A stretch of 64,000 nucleotides of DNA from a virus, in the IMG/VR virus record IMGVR_UViG_3300027763_000040, positions 34,874 through 98,873 of that record; one strand, written 5' to 3'. Positions 24,556 through 34,900 of this stretch are shown piece by piece. Numbering within the stretch: the stretch's first letter is position 1; every line of letters starts with the position of its first letter. A model generated the notes under the pieces. That model was not told where the DNA came from and ran no database searches. It saw only the letters and a list, made by a program, of their open reading frames with translations. The translations under genes were made by a program, and so were the position numbers.

Positions 24556-25397
24556 CACAACACCTCCTTAAGAAAGTTTTCCATAGGAGACTTTTTAAAT
24601 ACTTCTAGAGCATTTTCTGCACCATTATCCATTTGTACTGGATTTCTAAGAAGTTCGTATGCAGTGTTAACAAACTCATGATAAGGTGCTGTATAAGATG
24701 TTTGTTCCATATATGAAGGAAAATCAGTATCTGGATTTCTTTCACAAAGAACAGGAACATTATTTTGAATCAAATGACTTATACGAACCATTTCAAAGAT
24801 CTTATTGTCATTGTTATGTAGATTAATCACCAACTTTGCTCTCTTAATATAATCATCTCTTTCATCACCATAAATGCTATTAATAGAAACAAAATTAATA
24901 TTTGGATCCTTTTCAAAGACTTCCATTACAGCAAGTCTTCTAGGAGAAGGATTCATATAAGCAAGAATGTCAATATCCCTTTCTTCAGGTCTATTTCTTT
25001 CAAAATAACTAATCTCTGGAACGTAACCAATCTTACAGTGTTTGATGTTCTCAACTCCTGCCTTACGAAGAACTTCAACATTTCTCATTGAATAGTCCCA
25101 CACTTCAAGACCACGATACTTACGACACCAACGCATACATTCTGGGGCATCTTTCATTTGCTCCAAGGAATAAATGATCGTATCCTTTGGAATATCATGT
25201 CTCACAACATCCACAGGACAGTGATGCATCCCAAATACAATGTTTCGTGCATTAGTTTTAAACTCATTCACACTATTGGTAACTTCATATCCCATTCTTT
25301 GAAGAGTGAAGAACATCGCTGCTTCAATTTCATTAAAGACCTGAGAATGAACATAAAACCCATTATCGGGTACAATACGGCATAAATTAAATTTCAC
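24555..25397 (-). CDS. GT-B-like glycosyltransferase (280 aa)
   Basis: Start set at a GTG (25397) with GGAGAG seven bases upstream; the longer TTG reading lies further inside the preceding gene. Contains TIIYSLEQMKDAPECMRWCRKYRGLEVWDYSMRNVEVLRKAG, KIGYVPEISYF, DILAYMNPSPRRLAVMEVF, LVINLHNNDNKIFEMVRISHLIQNNVPVLCERN, typical of the C-terminal half of GT-B enzymes with an FE-x-x-R-like nucleotide-sugar site. Overlaps both neighbours, so it is part of the operon. Confidence 0.75.
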   Translation of the reverse strand: MKFNLCRIVPDNGFYVHSQVFNEIEAAMFFTLQRMGYEVTNSVNEFKTNARNIVFGMHHCPVDVVRHDIPKDTIIYSLEQMKDAPECMRWCRKYRGLEVWDYSMRNVEVLRKAGVENIKHCKIGYVPEISYFERNRPEERDIDILAYMNPSPRRLAVMEVFEKDPNINFVSINSIYGDERDDYIKRAKLVINLHNNDNKIFEMVRISHLIQNNVPVLCERNPDTDFPSYMEQTSYTAPYHEFVNTAYELLRNPVQMDNGAENALEVFKKSPMENFLKEVL

Positions 25398-26829
25398 GAA
25401 TAAACTCTCCAAAATTCTTTTTGATTTCGTTAATAAGATTTATATCTTTACTCACAACTCCCAATCCGTTGCAATGTCCAAAATTAGTTTTAGGAAGACT
25501 GATCTCTTTAAAGAATCTACTCACACCGAACTCTGGATTTTCAACCATGGTATCATGCATTAGTATTATACCACCTTCTTCCAAAAATGGCGACCACTTC
25601 TCAAAATCATTCTTGACTGCCTCATAGGTATGAAGACCATCAATATGAAGAATATCAATCTTCTTATCCCAGGTTTGAACCACATCATCAAAGAATCCCT
25701 TAATGAAAGTAATATTATTCAGTTCAAGTTCTTTCTGTTTATCGGTCACATATTTGTAAAGTTGCTCAGTATCTCTTTCTCCTGCATGGACATCACCTTC
25801 AAAACTATCAATACCATAAACATGCCCAATCTCAGGAATCGCAAAACAGAAAGTTGAGTATGCATAATCAACTCCCAGATCCACAATCGTTTCTGGTTTC
25901 TTATAGCGAACAATCCAATCAGCAAACCGACGATGATCTCTCCAGTTGAATAGATTCTTACTACCAACTTCCATCAGAATATCAAGTTTGTTTCTGGTGT
26001 ATTTTGTCTCATCAGTTTTAATATCTTCACGATACATCTCAGGTGGGAAGTATGTGAAGTATCTTTCTAGCCCCTGATTATCATATTGATGATGGCGACG
26101 ATAATGAAAACAATGTTGCTTTGGATTACCAGTTGCCATCCAAAGTTCAAAACAATAGCGATAGTTTTGAAGTTCTCGCATCATTGCTTCTACATCCATA
26201 TACTCTTCAATCTTAACTGGATGTTTCAGTTTGCGAATATAATCATTTCGTGCCCACCAGAAGTTTCCAGCATAGTGCTGAACCACAAAATCCAATTTAA
26301 TATCATGGCGTTCGACCCAATCAACACCACAACATTCATATCCTTCGTCCAGTTTAGCAATACAATCTTCCCACTTTTCAATATTATAATACTGCATATA
26401 GTGTCGCCAATCTTTAATGGCACCAGCAATATGAGTTGTATAAGAACTTATTCCTTTATTATGAAAATAGAAAACATATCCATCCTCATTTTGGCAGTGC
26501 TCATAAATCTTTGCAAGAGTTTGACCCTCATAAAGATTTGGTTGCTCTCCTAAAGGACGAGTATCAATGATATTCACAAATGGATAGCGATCTTTGATAT
26601 AACCGAATACCATCTCATCATATGAATGTCCTGTCTTGGAATTATGCAATCCAAGAGGAAGAGTCACACACATATTAATTCTTGCCTTATCAGCAAGTCC
26701 AGATGATTTTAACAGTCCCATCTGCTCATCAATCCACCAAACCCACATATTATTAGTATCGGGAATGAATAAATGATAGAAAACTGTAATGGTTTTTTCG
26801 ACTTTCTTTTCGTTTCTATACTGTAACAT
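25387..26829 (-). CDS. Fusion: DUF-type glycan-synthesis domain + class I methyltransferase (480 aa)
   Basis: ATG at 26829 (MLQYRNEKKVEK) preferred over earlier codons that lie deep inside the upstream gene. Residues 1-300 match the whole upstream 237-aa protein (FYHL, DEQ-GLLKSSGLAD, PFVNI, EGQTL, YVFYFHNKGISS, DWRHYMQYY, HYAGNFWWARNDYI, CFELWMATGNPK). This kind of domain occurs in polysaccharide-linked glycosyltransferases. Residues 310-480 are a SAM methyltransferase: TIVDLGVDYAYSTFCFAI, VYGIDSFEGDVHAG, IDILHIDGLHTYEAVKNDF, GGIILMHDTMV. Probably makes and methylates a sugar. Confidence 0.75.
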   Translation of the reverse strand: MLQYRNEKKVEKTITVFYHLFIPDTNNMWVWWIDEQMGLLKSSGLADKARINMCVTLPLGLHNSKTGHSYDEMVFGYIKDRYPFVNIIDTRPLGEQPNLYEGQTLAKIYEHCQNEDGYVFYFHNKGISSYTTHIAGAIKDWRHYMQYYNIEKWEDCIAKLDEGYECCGVDWVERHDIKLDFVVQHYAGNFWWARNDYIRKLKHPVKIEEYMDVEAMMRELQNYRYCFELWMATGNPKQHCFHYRRHHQYDNQGLERYFTYFPPEMYREDIKTDETKYTRNKLDILMEVGSKNLFNWRDHRRFADWIVRYKKPETIVDLGVDYAYSTFCFAIPEIGHVYGIDSFEGDVHAGERDTEQLYKYVTDKQKELELNNITFIKGFFDDVVQTWDKKIDILHIDGLHTYEAVKNDFEKWSPFLEEGGIILMHDTMVENPEFGVSRFFKEISLPKTNFGHCNGLGVVSKDINLINEIKKNFGEFIREI

Positions 26830-27529
26830 AACGCTCTCTTGGATAAGGTGCATAGTAATGATCAATCGCACTATAATGAATCGATCTTACCTTTGGACTA
26901 TTGGTTGCCATCCAGACTTCATAACAGAATCGATGGCCTTCAAACTTTTCTGTAAATTTTTCATCATAATATGAACTCCTGTCCAGAACATTCGGAAGAG
27001 TTTTAATATAATCAGTTGTTGCCCACCAGAAGTTTCCTGCAAAATGAGGATAAGGGTCACGAGTCCAGTTCGTAGAAACTGCATCAACCTGATCATCTTC
27101 TAGTTTTTTAATACAATCCTTCCACCTTTCAACACACCAATAGTTCATATAATGGCGCCAATCTCTTGTTGGGATTGTTTGATGTGAGTTTATGGCATGA
27201 AGCATTCCTTTAGAATGAATATAAAGAACATATCCATCATTTGCTTTTGAATATGTTTGAAGTTCTTTGAGTGTTTGTCCTTCAAATAAGTTCTCTTGTT
27301 CTCCTTTACCTTCAAGAATTCTAGAGGAAAGGATATTTACAAAAGGATATTTTTGTCTCACATAAATCTTGATTTCATTAATGGCATGATCTGGAGCAGC
27401 ATAGCACATATTTACAGTTGCCACATCTGCAAGTCCAGAGGACTTAATCAATCCAAGTTGTTCATCCAAAAACTTATTCCAGAGACTATTGATTGCTCCA
27501 AGATGATAAAAGACTGCAAGTTTTTTCAT
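26816..27529 (-). CDS. Glycan-synthesis protein paralogous to the next gene (237 aa)
   Basis: MKKLAVFYHLGAINSLWNKF, DEQLGLIKSSGLADVATVNM, YPFVNIL, LFEGQTLKEL, GYVLYIHSKGM, TRDWRHYMNYWCVERW, PHFAGNFWWATTDYIK, FCYEVWMATNSPK. Nearly every block recurs in the N-terminal part of the following 480-aa gene, so one arose by tandem duplication. The GNFWWA-x-x-DYI block is a hallmark of this uncharacterised glycosyltransferase-like family. ATGA coupling with the preceding gene. Confidence 0.75.
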   Translation of the reverse strand: MKKLAVFYHLGAINSLWNKFLDEQLGLIKSSGLADVATVNMCYAAPDHAINEIKIYVRQKYPFVNILSSRILEGKGEQENLFEGQTLKELQTYSKANDGYVLYIHSKGMLHAINSHQTIPTRDWRHYMNYWCVERWKDCIKKLEDDQVDAVSTNWTRDPYPHFAGNFWWATTDYIKTLPNVLDRSSYYDEKFTEKFEGHRFCYEVWMATNSPKVRSIHYSAIDHYYAPYPRERYVTV

Positions 27530-28185
27530 ACTACAATATTAGATTTCACATGTCCTACGACTACAGTGGGATCTACATGAACTTGATATCCAAGATCTGC
27601 GACTCTTTCACACCAATAAAGATCTTCGCCCAATGGAAGATCATAAATCTCACCATCAACTTCCTGAGTAACTTTACCCAGTCCGTACCAAGGACGCTTC
27701 AAGGATTCAAAAACTCCTTGATTAACACACATGAATCCAAGGCCAACACCATATGCGGGAAATGAATCTCCAGTTTGTTGAAGTGCTGTGATTTCTTCAC
27801 GACTCATGGGACGAAAATCATCTTTGTTGCGATGAATCATGGCATCGGCACCTTGTGCTTCATAATAAACTCCAGAGATAATGTCTTTATCAGACTGAAG
27901 TAATTTTATAAACTGATCAGGATTCCAAACAATATCACTATCAATACAGAAGATTTTATCGTAGGTGTATTGACCTTTTCCTGGTGCCCGATTAAAAACT
28001 TCCAGTTGGCGACTACCAGTAATCGTTGCTTCTCGTGCATTAGTGACAAGAGATGCATATTCATTTTGATAGTGCCAGGTGATATTATTTGCCTGAAGAA
28101 CTTGAATCGTTCCCAGCAGTGATTTTACATATTCAGACACCAGTGATTTTCCTGGAGTCATGATTACTACATTAAAATGAGTCAT
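27526..28185 (-). CDS. GT-A-like glycosyltransferase (219 aa)
   Basis: ATG at 28185 (MTHFNVVIMTPGKSLVSEYV), overlapping the upstream stop by ATGA. Key segments: LVTNAREATITGS, YDKIFCIDSDIVWNPDQFIKLL with an SDI/DSD metal motif, DIISGVYYEAQG, GVGLGFMCVNQGVFESLKRPWYG, LGEDLYWCERVADLGYQVHVDPTVVVGH. This is an inverting GT-A layout resembling Anp1/GT2 proteins. It is a tandem paralogue of the upstream gene. Confidence 0.78.
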   Translation of the reverse strand: MTHFNVVIMTPGKSLVSEYVKSLLGTIQVLQANNITWHYQNEYASLVTNAREATITGSRQLEVFNRAPGKGQYTYDKIFCIDSDIVWNPDQFIKLLQSDKDIISGVYYEAQGADAMIHRNKDDFRPMSREEITALQQTGDSFPAYGVGLGFMCVNQGVFESLKRPWYGLGKVTQEVDGEIYDLPLGEDLYWCERVADLGYQVHVDPTVVVGHVKSNIVV

Positions 28186-28898
28186 AGGATTACCATTTTT
28201 TGATGACCGACACGAACTTTTGGATTGCACCAGATTTCAAATCCATGATCTCTGATATCTTCACACATAGCAACATCTTCAGAACACATATCTTCAAGAA
28301 CAATTCCATCTTCACGAATGAGTTGAACTTTCTTTGGTGCAAACCAAGGATAAGGAATCTTTTCAAAGATACCTTTCTTCATCAGAACCCAACCAAATCC
28401 ACAGTATTCAATCTTAAATGGTTCTGAGCGGCGTTGCATATCTTCAATCGTTTCAAAATAATAAGAACCCTTCTCAAGAAGAAGTTTCTTATCCATATTC
28501 ACAACAACAGTTGATTGATTGGATACAGGAGTTCCATTCGACTGAACATACCATCCAGTAGAAATATCCTTATCCATTTGCAGAAGTTCTATCAGATCTT
28601 CTGTCTTAAAAATAATATCACTATCGATCCACATAATATAGTCATAAGGAACTTGACCCCTCCATGGAGTCAGTAGTGTCCCTGCAAAGTTATCTGCCTG
28701 CAGACAATCAGTTCTGGCGAAGTTTACCATCGAACTGTATTTCTGCGAAATATAAAAGTTGATTCCCATTTGATTGAGATCAAACAAAAGGCGAATCATC
28801 TGAGTCATAAAGGTTCCTGAATATGAAAATCCAGGAAGACAGAATGCTATTGTTTTTCCCTTGAAATCATTCTTCGGTTGATTTGAATAATTAAGCAT
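28182..28898 (-). CDS. GT-A-like glycosyltransferase (238 aa)
   Basis: First gene of the glycan operon. KTIAFCLPGFSYSGTFMTQM, SMVNFARTDCLQADNFAG, YDYIMWIDSDIIFKTEDLIELLQMDKDISTGWYV, YCGFGWVLMKKGIFEKIPYPWF, CSEDVAMCEDIRDHGFEIWCNPKVRVGH. It shares the order of motifs (IDSDI, ISxGxY, GFGxxxxxxGxFE, PWF/PWY, EDxxxCEx, VxVGHxK) with its downstream neighbour. An extended -10 promoter lies just upstream. Confidence 0.78.
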   Translation of the reverse strand: MLNYSNQPKNDFKGKTIAFCLPGFSYSGTFMTQMIRLLFDLNQMGINFYISQKYSSMVNFARTDCLQADNFAGTLLTPWRGQVPYDYIMWIDSDIIFKTEDLIELLQMDKDISTGWYVQSNGTPVSNQSTVVVNMDKKLLLEKGSYYFETIEDMQRRSEPFKIEYCGFGWVLMKKGIFEKIPYPWFAPKKVQLIREDGIVLEDMCSEDVAMCEDIRDHGFEIWCNPKVRVGHQKMVIL

Positions 28899-28920
28899 AA
28901 ACTAAAGTCATATACTAATG

Positions 28921-28929
28921 ATTATAGCA
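28921..28929 (-). promoter_or_regulatory. Extended -10 promoter before the glycan operon
   Basis: TGCTATAAT on the minus strand, 22 bp before the ATG at 28898. The -35 region (TGGTAA at 17 bp) is poor, as is usual for extended -10 promoters. Confidence 0.55.
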
Positions 28930-28943
28930 TATCTAGGCAAGTT

Positions 28944-31900
28944 TTACCACCAGGTTATTTTAACATATCCATTTCCACCCGAAGCACCATCTCCAAATCT
29001 ATTTTGTTCTTGAGAATATCCTCCACCACCTCCACCACCTCCACGAGTTCCAGCGCCACCATCTCCTGCCACAGATTGTGTTGTGGATGATGCAGTAGCA
29101 AGAGTTCCCGAAGGTCCAGCAGCAACAAATGAGGACCCATAAATCAATCTTGTAATATTAGTCGTACCAAATCCAGAAGATCTTACAATCCATGCGATTG
29201 CATCAGTTGAAGATCTGATTGCCCCACCAACACTACCAGCAACATAAATGTTATTAGTATAAGCAAGAGCATTAATCGCGGATGTACCAAATCCTGATGT
29301 TCTTAACGACCAAGTAATCGTATCCGTTGAAGTACTTAAGATTCCATTGTTTCCAGCAGCAACATAAGCACCGCCTAGACCACCATAGGTAAAGGCATTA
29401 ATCGCTGTTGTAGTAAATGTATTAAATCCAGAAGTTCTTATGGCCCAGTTGATATTATCAGTAGAGATCATAATATTGTATTCATTCAGAATATTTGTTG
29501 CTGATGCTACTGTGTAAAGTCCTTCTGAATCTAAAGCAGTGATTGATGTAGTATTATTTGCAGTTGTTCTAACTGTCCAGGTTATCGTATCTGTGGATGC
29601 TTGCAATAATCCGCCAGTACCGTAAGAAAGTAAAAGAGTTTGAGTAGAAGTTGCAATAGTCCCACCTCCACCACCGATTACATAAAGGTTATTGCCATAA
29701 GCACCACAAAAAATTGATGTTGCACCAAACCCAGATGTTCTTAATGCCCAAGTAATACCATCGGTCGATGTTCTTTGTTGTCCATTTGTCGTTGCAATAT
29801 AAAGACCATCATTATAAGTTAATCCATAGGAGTTAATAGCATTTATAAATCCAGTAGTTCTTAATATCCAGTTAATAGTATCGGTTGAAGTTGCAAGGTA
29901 TGTTGAGTTGCCTGAAGCAACTATAAATGTATTTGTTGGCAAAGATCCATAAACTGAAGAGAATAATTGAGAACCTGGGGATCCAGAAGTTCTTAAGGTC
30001 CAAGAAATCGTATCTGTAGAAGTTGCGATACCACCAGATCCACCAGTTGTATACAAATAAACTCCATTTCCATATGTAAATGTATAGGCATAAGATGGAA
30101 ATATAGCGGTTCTCAATTGCCAATTAATATTATCAGTAGATGCTGCTAAGAAATAATTTGTACTGAAGATTGAGTCATTTCCCCACCCTAAAGTAAAAGC
30201 ACCAGCGGAAGAAAATCCACCAGTTGAACCAAAATTTTCAGTTCCTAATGGTGCAGTTCTTGTGGTCCAAGATACAGAATCAGTTGATGCTCTTAAAAAT
30301 GCTCCATTACCATAAGAACTTAAAATTGTTTGAGTTGATGTTACCAAAGTACCAGAAGCACCTCCCATTATATAAGTATCAGTTCCATAAGCAAGTGTAT
30401 TAATATCAGAAATGCCAAATCCAGAAGTTCTTAAAATCCAAGTAATCGCATCAGTAGAAGTTCGAGTGGTTCCAGATGCACCAGCAGCAACATAAAGATT
30501 ACTATTATAAGCAAGAGTACTAATTGTGGATGCACCAAATCCTGATGTTCTTAAAGTCCAATTAATAGTATCTGTTGAAGTATTTAATATTCCATTGTTA
30601 CCACCAGCAACATAAACGATCCCATAACCAAAAGCATTAATCGCCGTCGCACCAAATCCAGAAGTTCTTAAAACCCAGTTAATGTTATCTGTAGAAACAA
30701 TTAAATTACCACTAATATTTCCTGAACTTACACCAGAAGCAAAAGAATAAGAACCACCAGAACCTAATGTAACAATATCTACAATCTGGGAATAAGTTCT
30801 CAAAGACCAAGATATTGAATCTGTAGAAGCACTCAAAAGTGAATAGATAGGATCAACAGAAGAGGCAGTTGATAGAGTGTTTGTTGCGTTAGATGCTATT
30901 AAAAATAGATTATTCCCAAAAGTAGATGCAAAAATTACTGTAGTACCGAAACCAGAACCTCTTAGAGTCCAAGTAATACCATCTGTAGAAGATGAATTAG
31001 TTCCAGAAGCGCCACCAGCGCCATAGGTATTATTACCATAAGAAAGTGTATTAATCTGAGAAGTACCAAATCCAGAAGTTCTTAAAGTCCAAGCAATTGT
31101 ATCTGTTGAAGATAATAAGGTTCCAGAAGCACCCCCAACAACATAAAGATTTGATCCATTATAAGCAAGTGTAAGAATATTGGAAGTACCAAACCCAGAG
31201 GTTCTCATAGTCCAAGCAATCGCATCCGTTGATACCGATATTGCACCACCAGCAGTTGCAGCAATGTAAGCATTGCTTCCATAAACAACAGCACTAATTG
31301 AAGATGTACCAAACCCTGTTGTTCTCAAAGTCCATTGAATAGCATTTGTAGAAGATATTAATCCTGCTATTCCACCAGATCTACCGCCAACATATTTTTC
31401 TGTTGGTGTTACACTATATGCGAGAGTAGAAACCACTCCACCACCAAGAAATCCACCAGTTCTTAAAGTCCAGTTAATTGTATCTGTTGAAGTTCTTATC
31501 TGTGGCCAAGAATCTCCAACAACATAGATACCGCCACCGAAGACCATCGTTTGCATAATTGATGCTGGGGCCGCGTTTGCAGAAGTTCTTAAAACCCATT
31601 GAATAGCATTTGTAGAAACTTGAACAGAAGCATTTGTTCCATAACCACCAGCAAGATAGAATCCATTACCAAATGTAAGAGCACCAAGACCCGTTGAAGT
31701 TCCAACAACTGTTCTCTGAGTCCATACTAATGGTTCCCCTCGACTATTAATTAAATATTCACCATTAAAGTAAGTAGAACTAACAATACCAGTTGATCCA
31801 AATCCTGATGTTCTTAAAGTCCAAGAGATTGTATCTGTTGAAGATATTAATGTTCCAAGAGATTCTCCCATATAGTTTGTTGTTGCTGCAACATAATAAC

Positions 31901-34900
31901 TACTACTTGAAGCAAGAGTAGTAATTGATTGAGTATTAGTGACCGTTGTTCTTAAGATCCAAGTAATTGCATCAGTAGAAGCAGCAAAATATGCTCCAGT
32001 ACCAAACGAAGATAAGATTGTTTGAGTTGATGTGACAATCACACCCGCAGCTGCGGCAGCAACATAGTTGGTTCCGTCAGATGCCATTTCAACAAAATCT
32101 TGTACTGTTCCAGAAGTTCTAGTAATCCAAGTGATTGTATCTGTAGAAGTTGCGATTCTTCCTCCAACAGACGCAGTAACATAAAGATTACTATTATATA
32201 CTAAACCATATATTCCACTTGTACCAAATCCAGAAGTTCTTAATACCCATTCAATACCATTCGTTGAAGATACTATTGAACCAGAGTTACTAGTGGCAGT
32301 ATAAGTACTTGATACATAAACTATATTTGTACAACCTCCACTCATAGGTGATGTTCTTGTTGTCCAAGCAATTCCATCTGTGGATGCTCTTAAAAGTGGT
32401 CCACTACCTCCAACATAATAGTCAGATCCATCATAAATAGCAGATACAATGCTAGATGTTCCAAATCCAGAAGTTCTGATTGTCCAGGCAATAGAATTGG
32501 TAGAAGAACTTAATCTACCACTTTGCCCAGCAATAATATATTTTTCAGTTTCACTAGACCCATAGGAAATAGATCCAATCCAAGAAGTTCCAAATCCTGA
32601 TGTTCTCAAAAACCAAGAAATCGTATCCGTAGAAGTAAGAAGACCTCCAGAAGTTACAGCACCACCAACAATAAAGTAGTTAGTTCCATCATAAGTTCCA
32701 GATTGTGTATCAAAAAATGGTGCTATAACAGGAGATGTTCTTGCGGTCCAGGACACACCATCTGTTGATGCTCTCAAAAATCCAGTGGATGTTACTGCAG
32801 CAACATAAAGACCATTTCCATATATTAATCCTTGTATTGTGGAAGTACCAAATCCTGAAGTTCTTAAAGTCCACATTACTGAGGGTGAATTTCCACCAAC
32901 ATAATAATTCGTACCTTTGAAACCAGATGCATTAATTGAACCAATAGTTCCAGAAGTTCTTAGAGTCCAAGTAATAGATGTAGAACTTCCTCCAATTAAA
33001 TATTCACCATTAAAATATGAATAAAAATTGATTCCACTGGATCCAAATCCAGAACTTCTTAATGACCAAGATACTCCATCTGTTGATGTAGAGATAAGAC
33101 CACCAGCAATTCCATTAGATCCTCCAATCAAAAACGAAGTTCCACCATAAATTGCATGAAAAATAGTAGGACTTGCCCCAAATCCAGAAGTTCTTAAAGT
33201 CCAAGTAACTAATGTTGATGCAGCACCACCAATCAGAAACTCATTATTAGAATAAGTAACTGCACTAATCGTAGTTGTTCCAAATCCAGTGGTTCGTGCG
33301 ATCCAGGTGATATTATCTGTAGAAGCAATCAAAGCAGTCTGAGAAATATAGTTTGTTCCCGCCGCAACATAGTAACTATTACTTGTAGATAATAATGTGA
33401 TTGTTTGAATATTGGAGTTAGTTCTTAAAGTCCAAGATACTCCATCAGTCGAAGCAGTTAGTAATCCACCATTTCCAAGAGAACTTAAAGTACTTTGTGT
33501 CGAAACTGCTAAAGTTCCTATATTACCACTAGCAATATAAGTGTTGTTATTATAAAAAATACTTAACATATTACTATTTAAGTTTGAAGTTCTCAAAATC
33601 CAAGTAATACCATCAGTTGAAGTTGTATTGGTTGGTCCTGCTCCGCCAGCAGTAAAAATACCACCATTATAAGCGATGGTATAGATTATATTAGAACCAA
33701 ATCCAGCAGTTCTTAAAGTCCAAGAAATGGTATCGGTGGATGTTGAAAGATATCCAGATGTTCCACCACCAACATAAAGATTAGATCCATTATAAGCAAA
33801 TGTATAGATGTTTTGCGTCGTTCCAGATGTTCTCAATATCCAAACAGTCGCATTAGTGGATACGAGAATCTGTGCTGGAGAAGAACTTGGTGAAACAACA
33901 TAAGGATTTGAAGCGCCAGTTGCATAGGTAAATGCAGCAGAATAACTCGTTACCGCTGTTGGTAAAGTTGCACTTTGAGTCCAAATAATAGAATCCGTAG
34001 AGTTAATAAAGATTGGTGGATTTGTGTTTGAACTCAAAATAGAAAATCTACCATCCACATAAAGCATACTTGAATATTGTGCCGCAGTAAATCCAGCAGT
34101 TCTTACCGTCCAGGTAATCGCATCAGTTGAAGCAGTGATCCACTGACCATTGCCACAAGCAACATATCTTCCAACACCATAAGCAACAGATCCAATCGCT
34201 GTTGTACCAAATCCAGAGGTTCTTAAAGTCCAAGTGATAGCATCTGTCGAAGACGCAAGAACTCCAGATTGAGCACAATAAAGATAAAGTGATGATCCAT
34301 CATAAGTAATCGGATATCCACCAGTGGTAAATCCACCAGGACCAATATTGGCAGATACTTGACCAGAAGTTCTTAAGACCCAGGTAATAGTTGGTGTAAA
34401 TCCTCCAGCAACATGGAAACTATTACCATATGTAAGCGCAGCAATCGCGGTTGTACCGAATCCAGAAGTTCTTAAATACCAACTATTGATTCCAGTCGAA
34501 AGTGCTCCTCCACCTCCACCACCAGATCCAATGTTTCCAGTATAAGATCCAGGAATACCATCAATGCCATTACCACCAGAAGCACTTCCTGCAGTATTAT
34601 ATGCATTTCTATAATAATATGTTAGAGAGTTTCCACCCGCTCTTGTATTAAATGCACCACCACCGCCACCAGTAACTTGATATGTATTTGATTGAATTGC
34701 ATTGTTTACACTTGCCCATGATGTTAATCCAGCACCACCAGCAAGACCAGCAGTAGTATAAAGTGGGTTTAAAGTCACTGCGGCTGCGGCACCTGCAGTT
34801 CCTGCAGTTACATCGGATGAAGATGCTCCAGTTCCTCCAGAAGATGTTAAGGTATAAGTAGCGGTTCCTGTTGGAGATTTTCCAGTCCAAGTTAGGGTTG

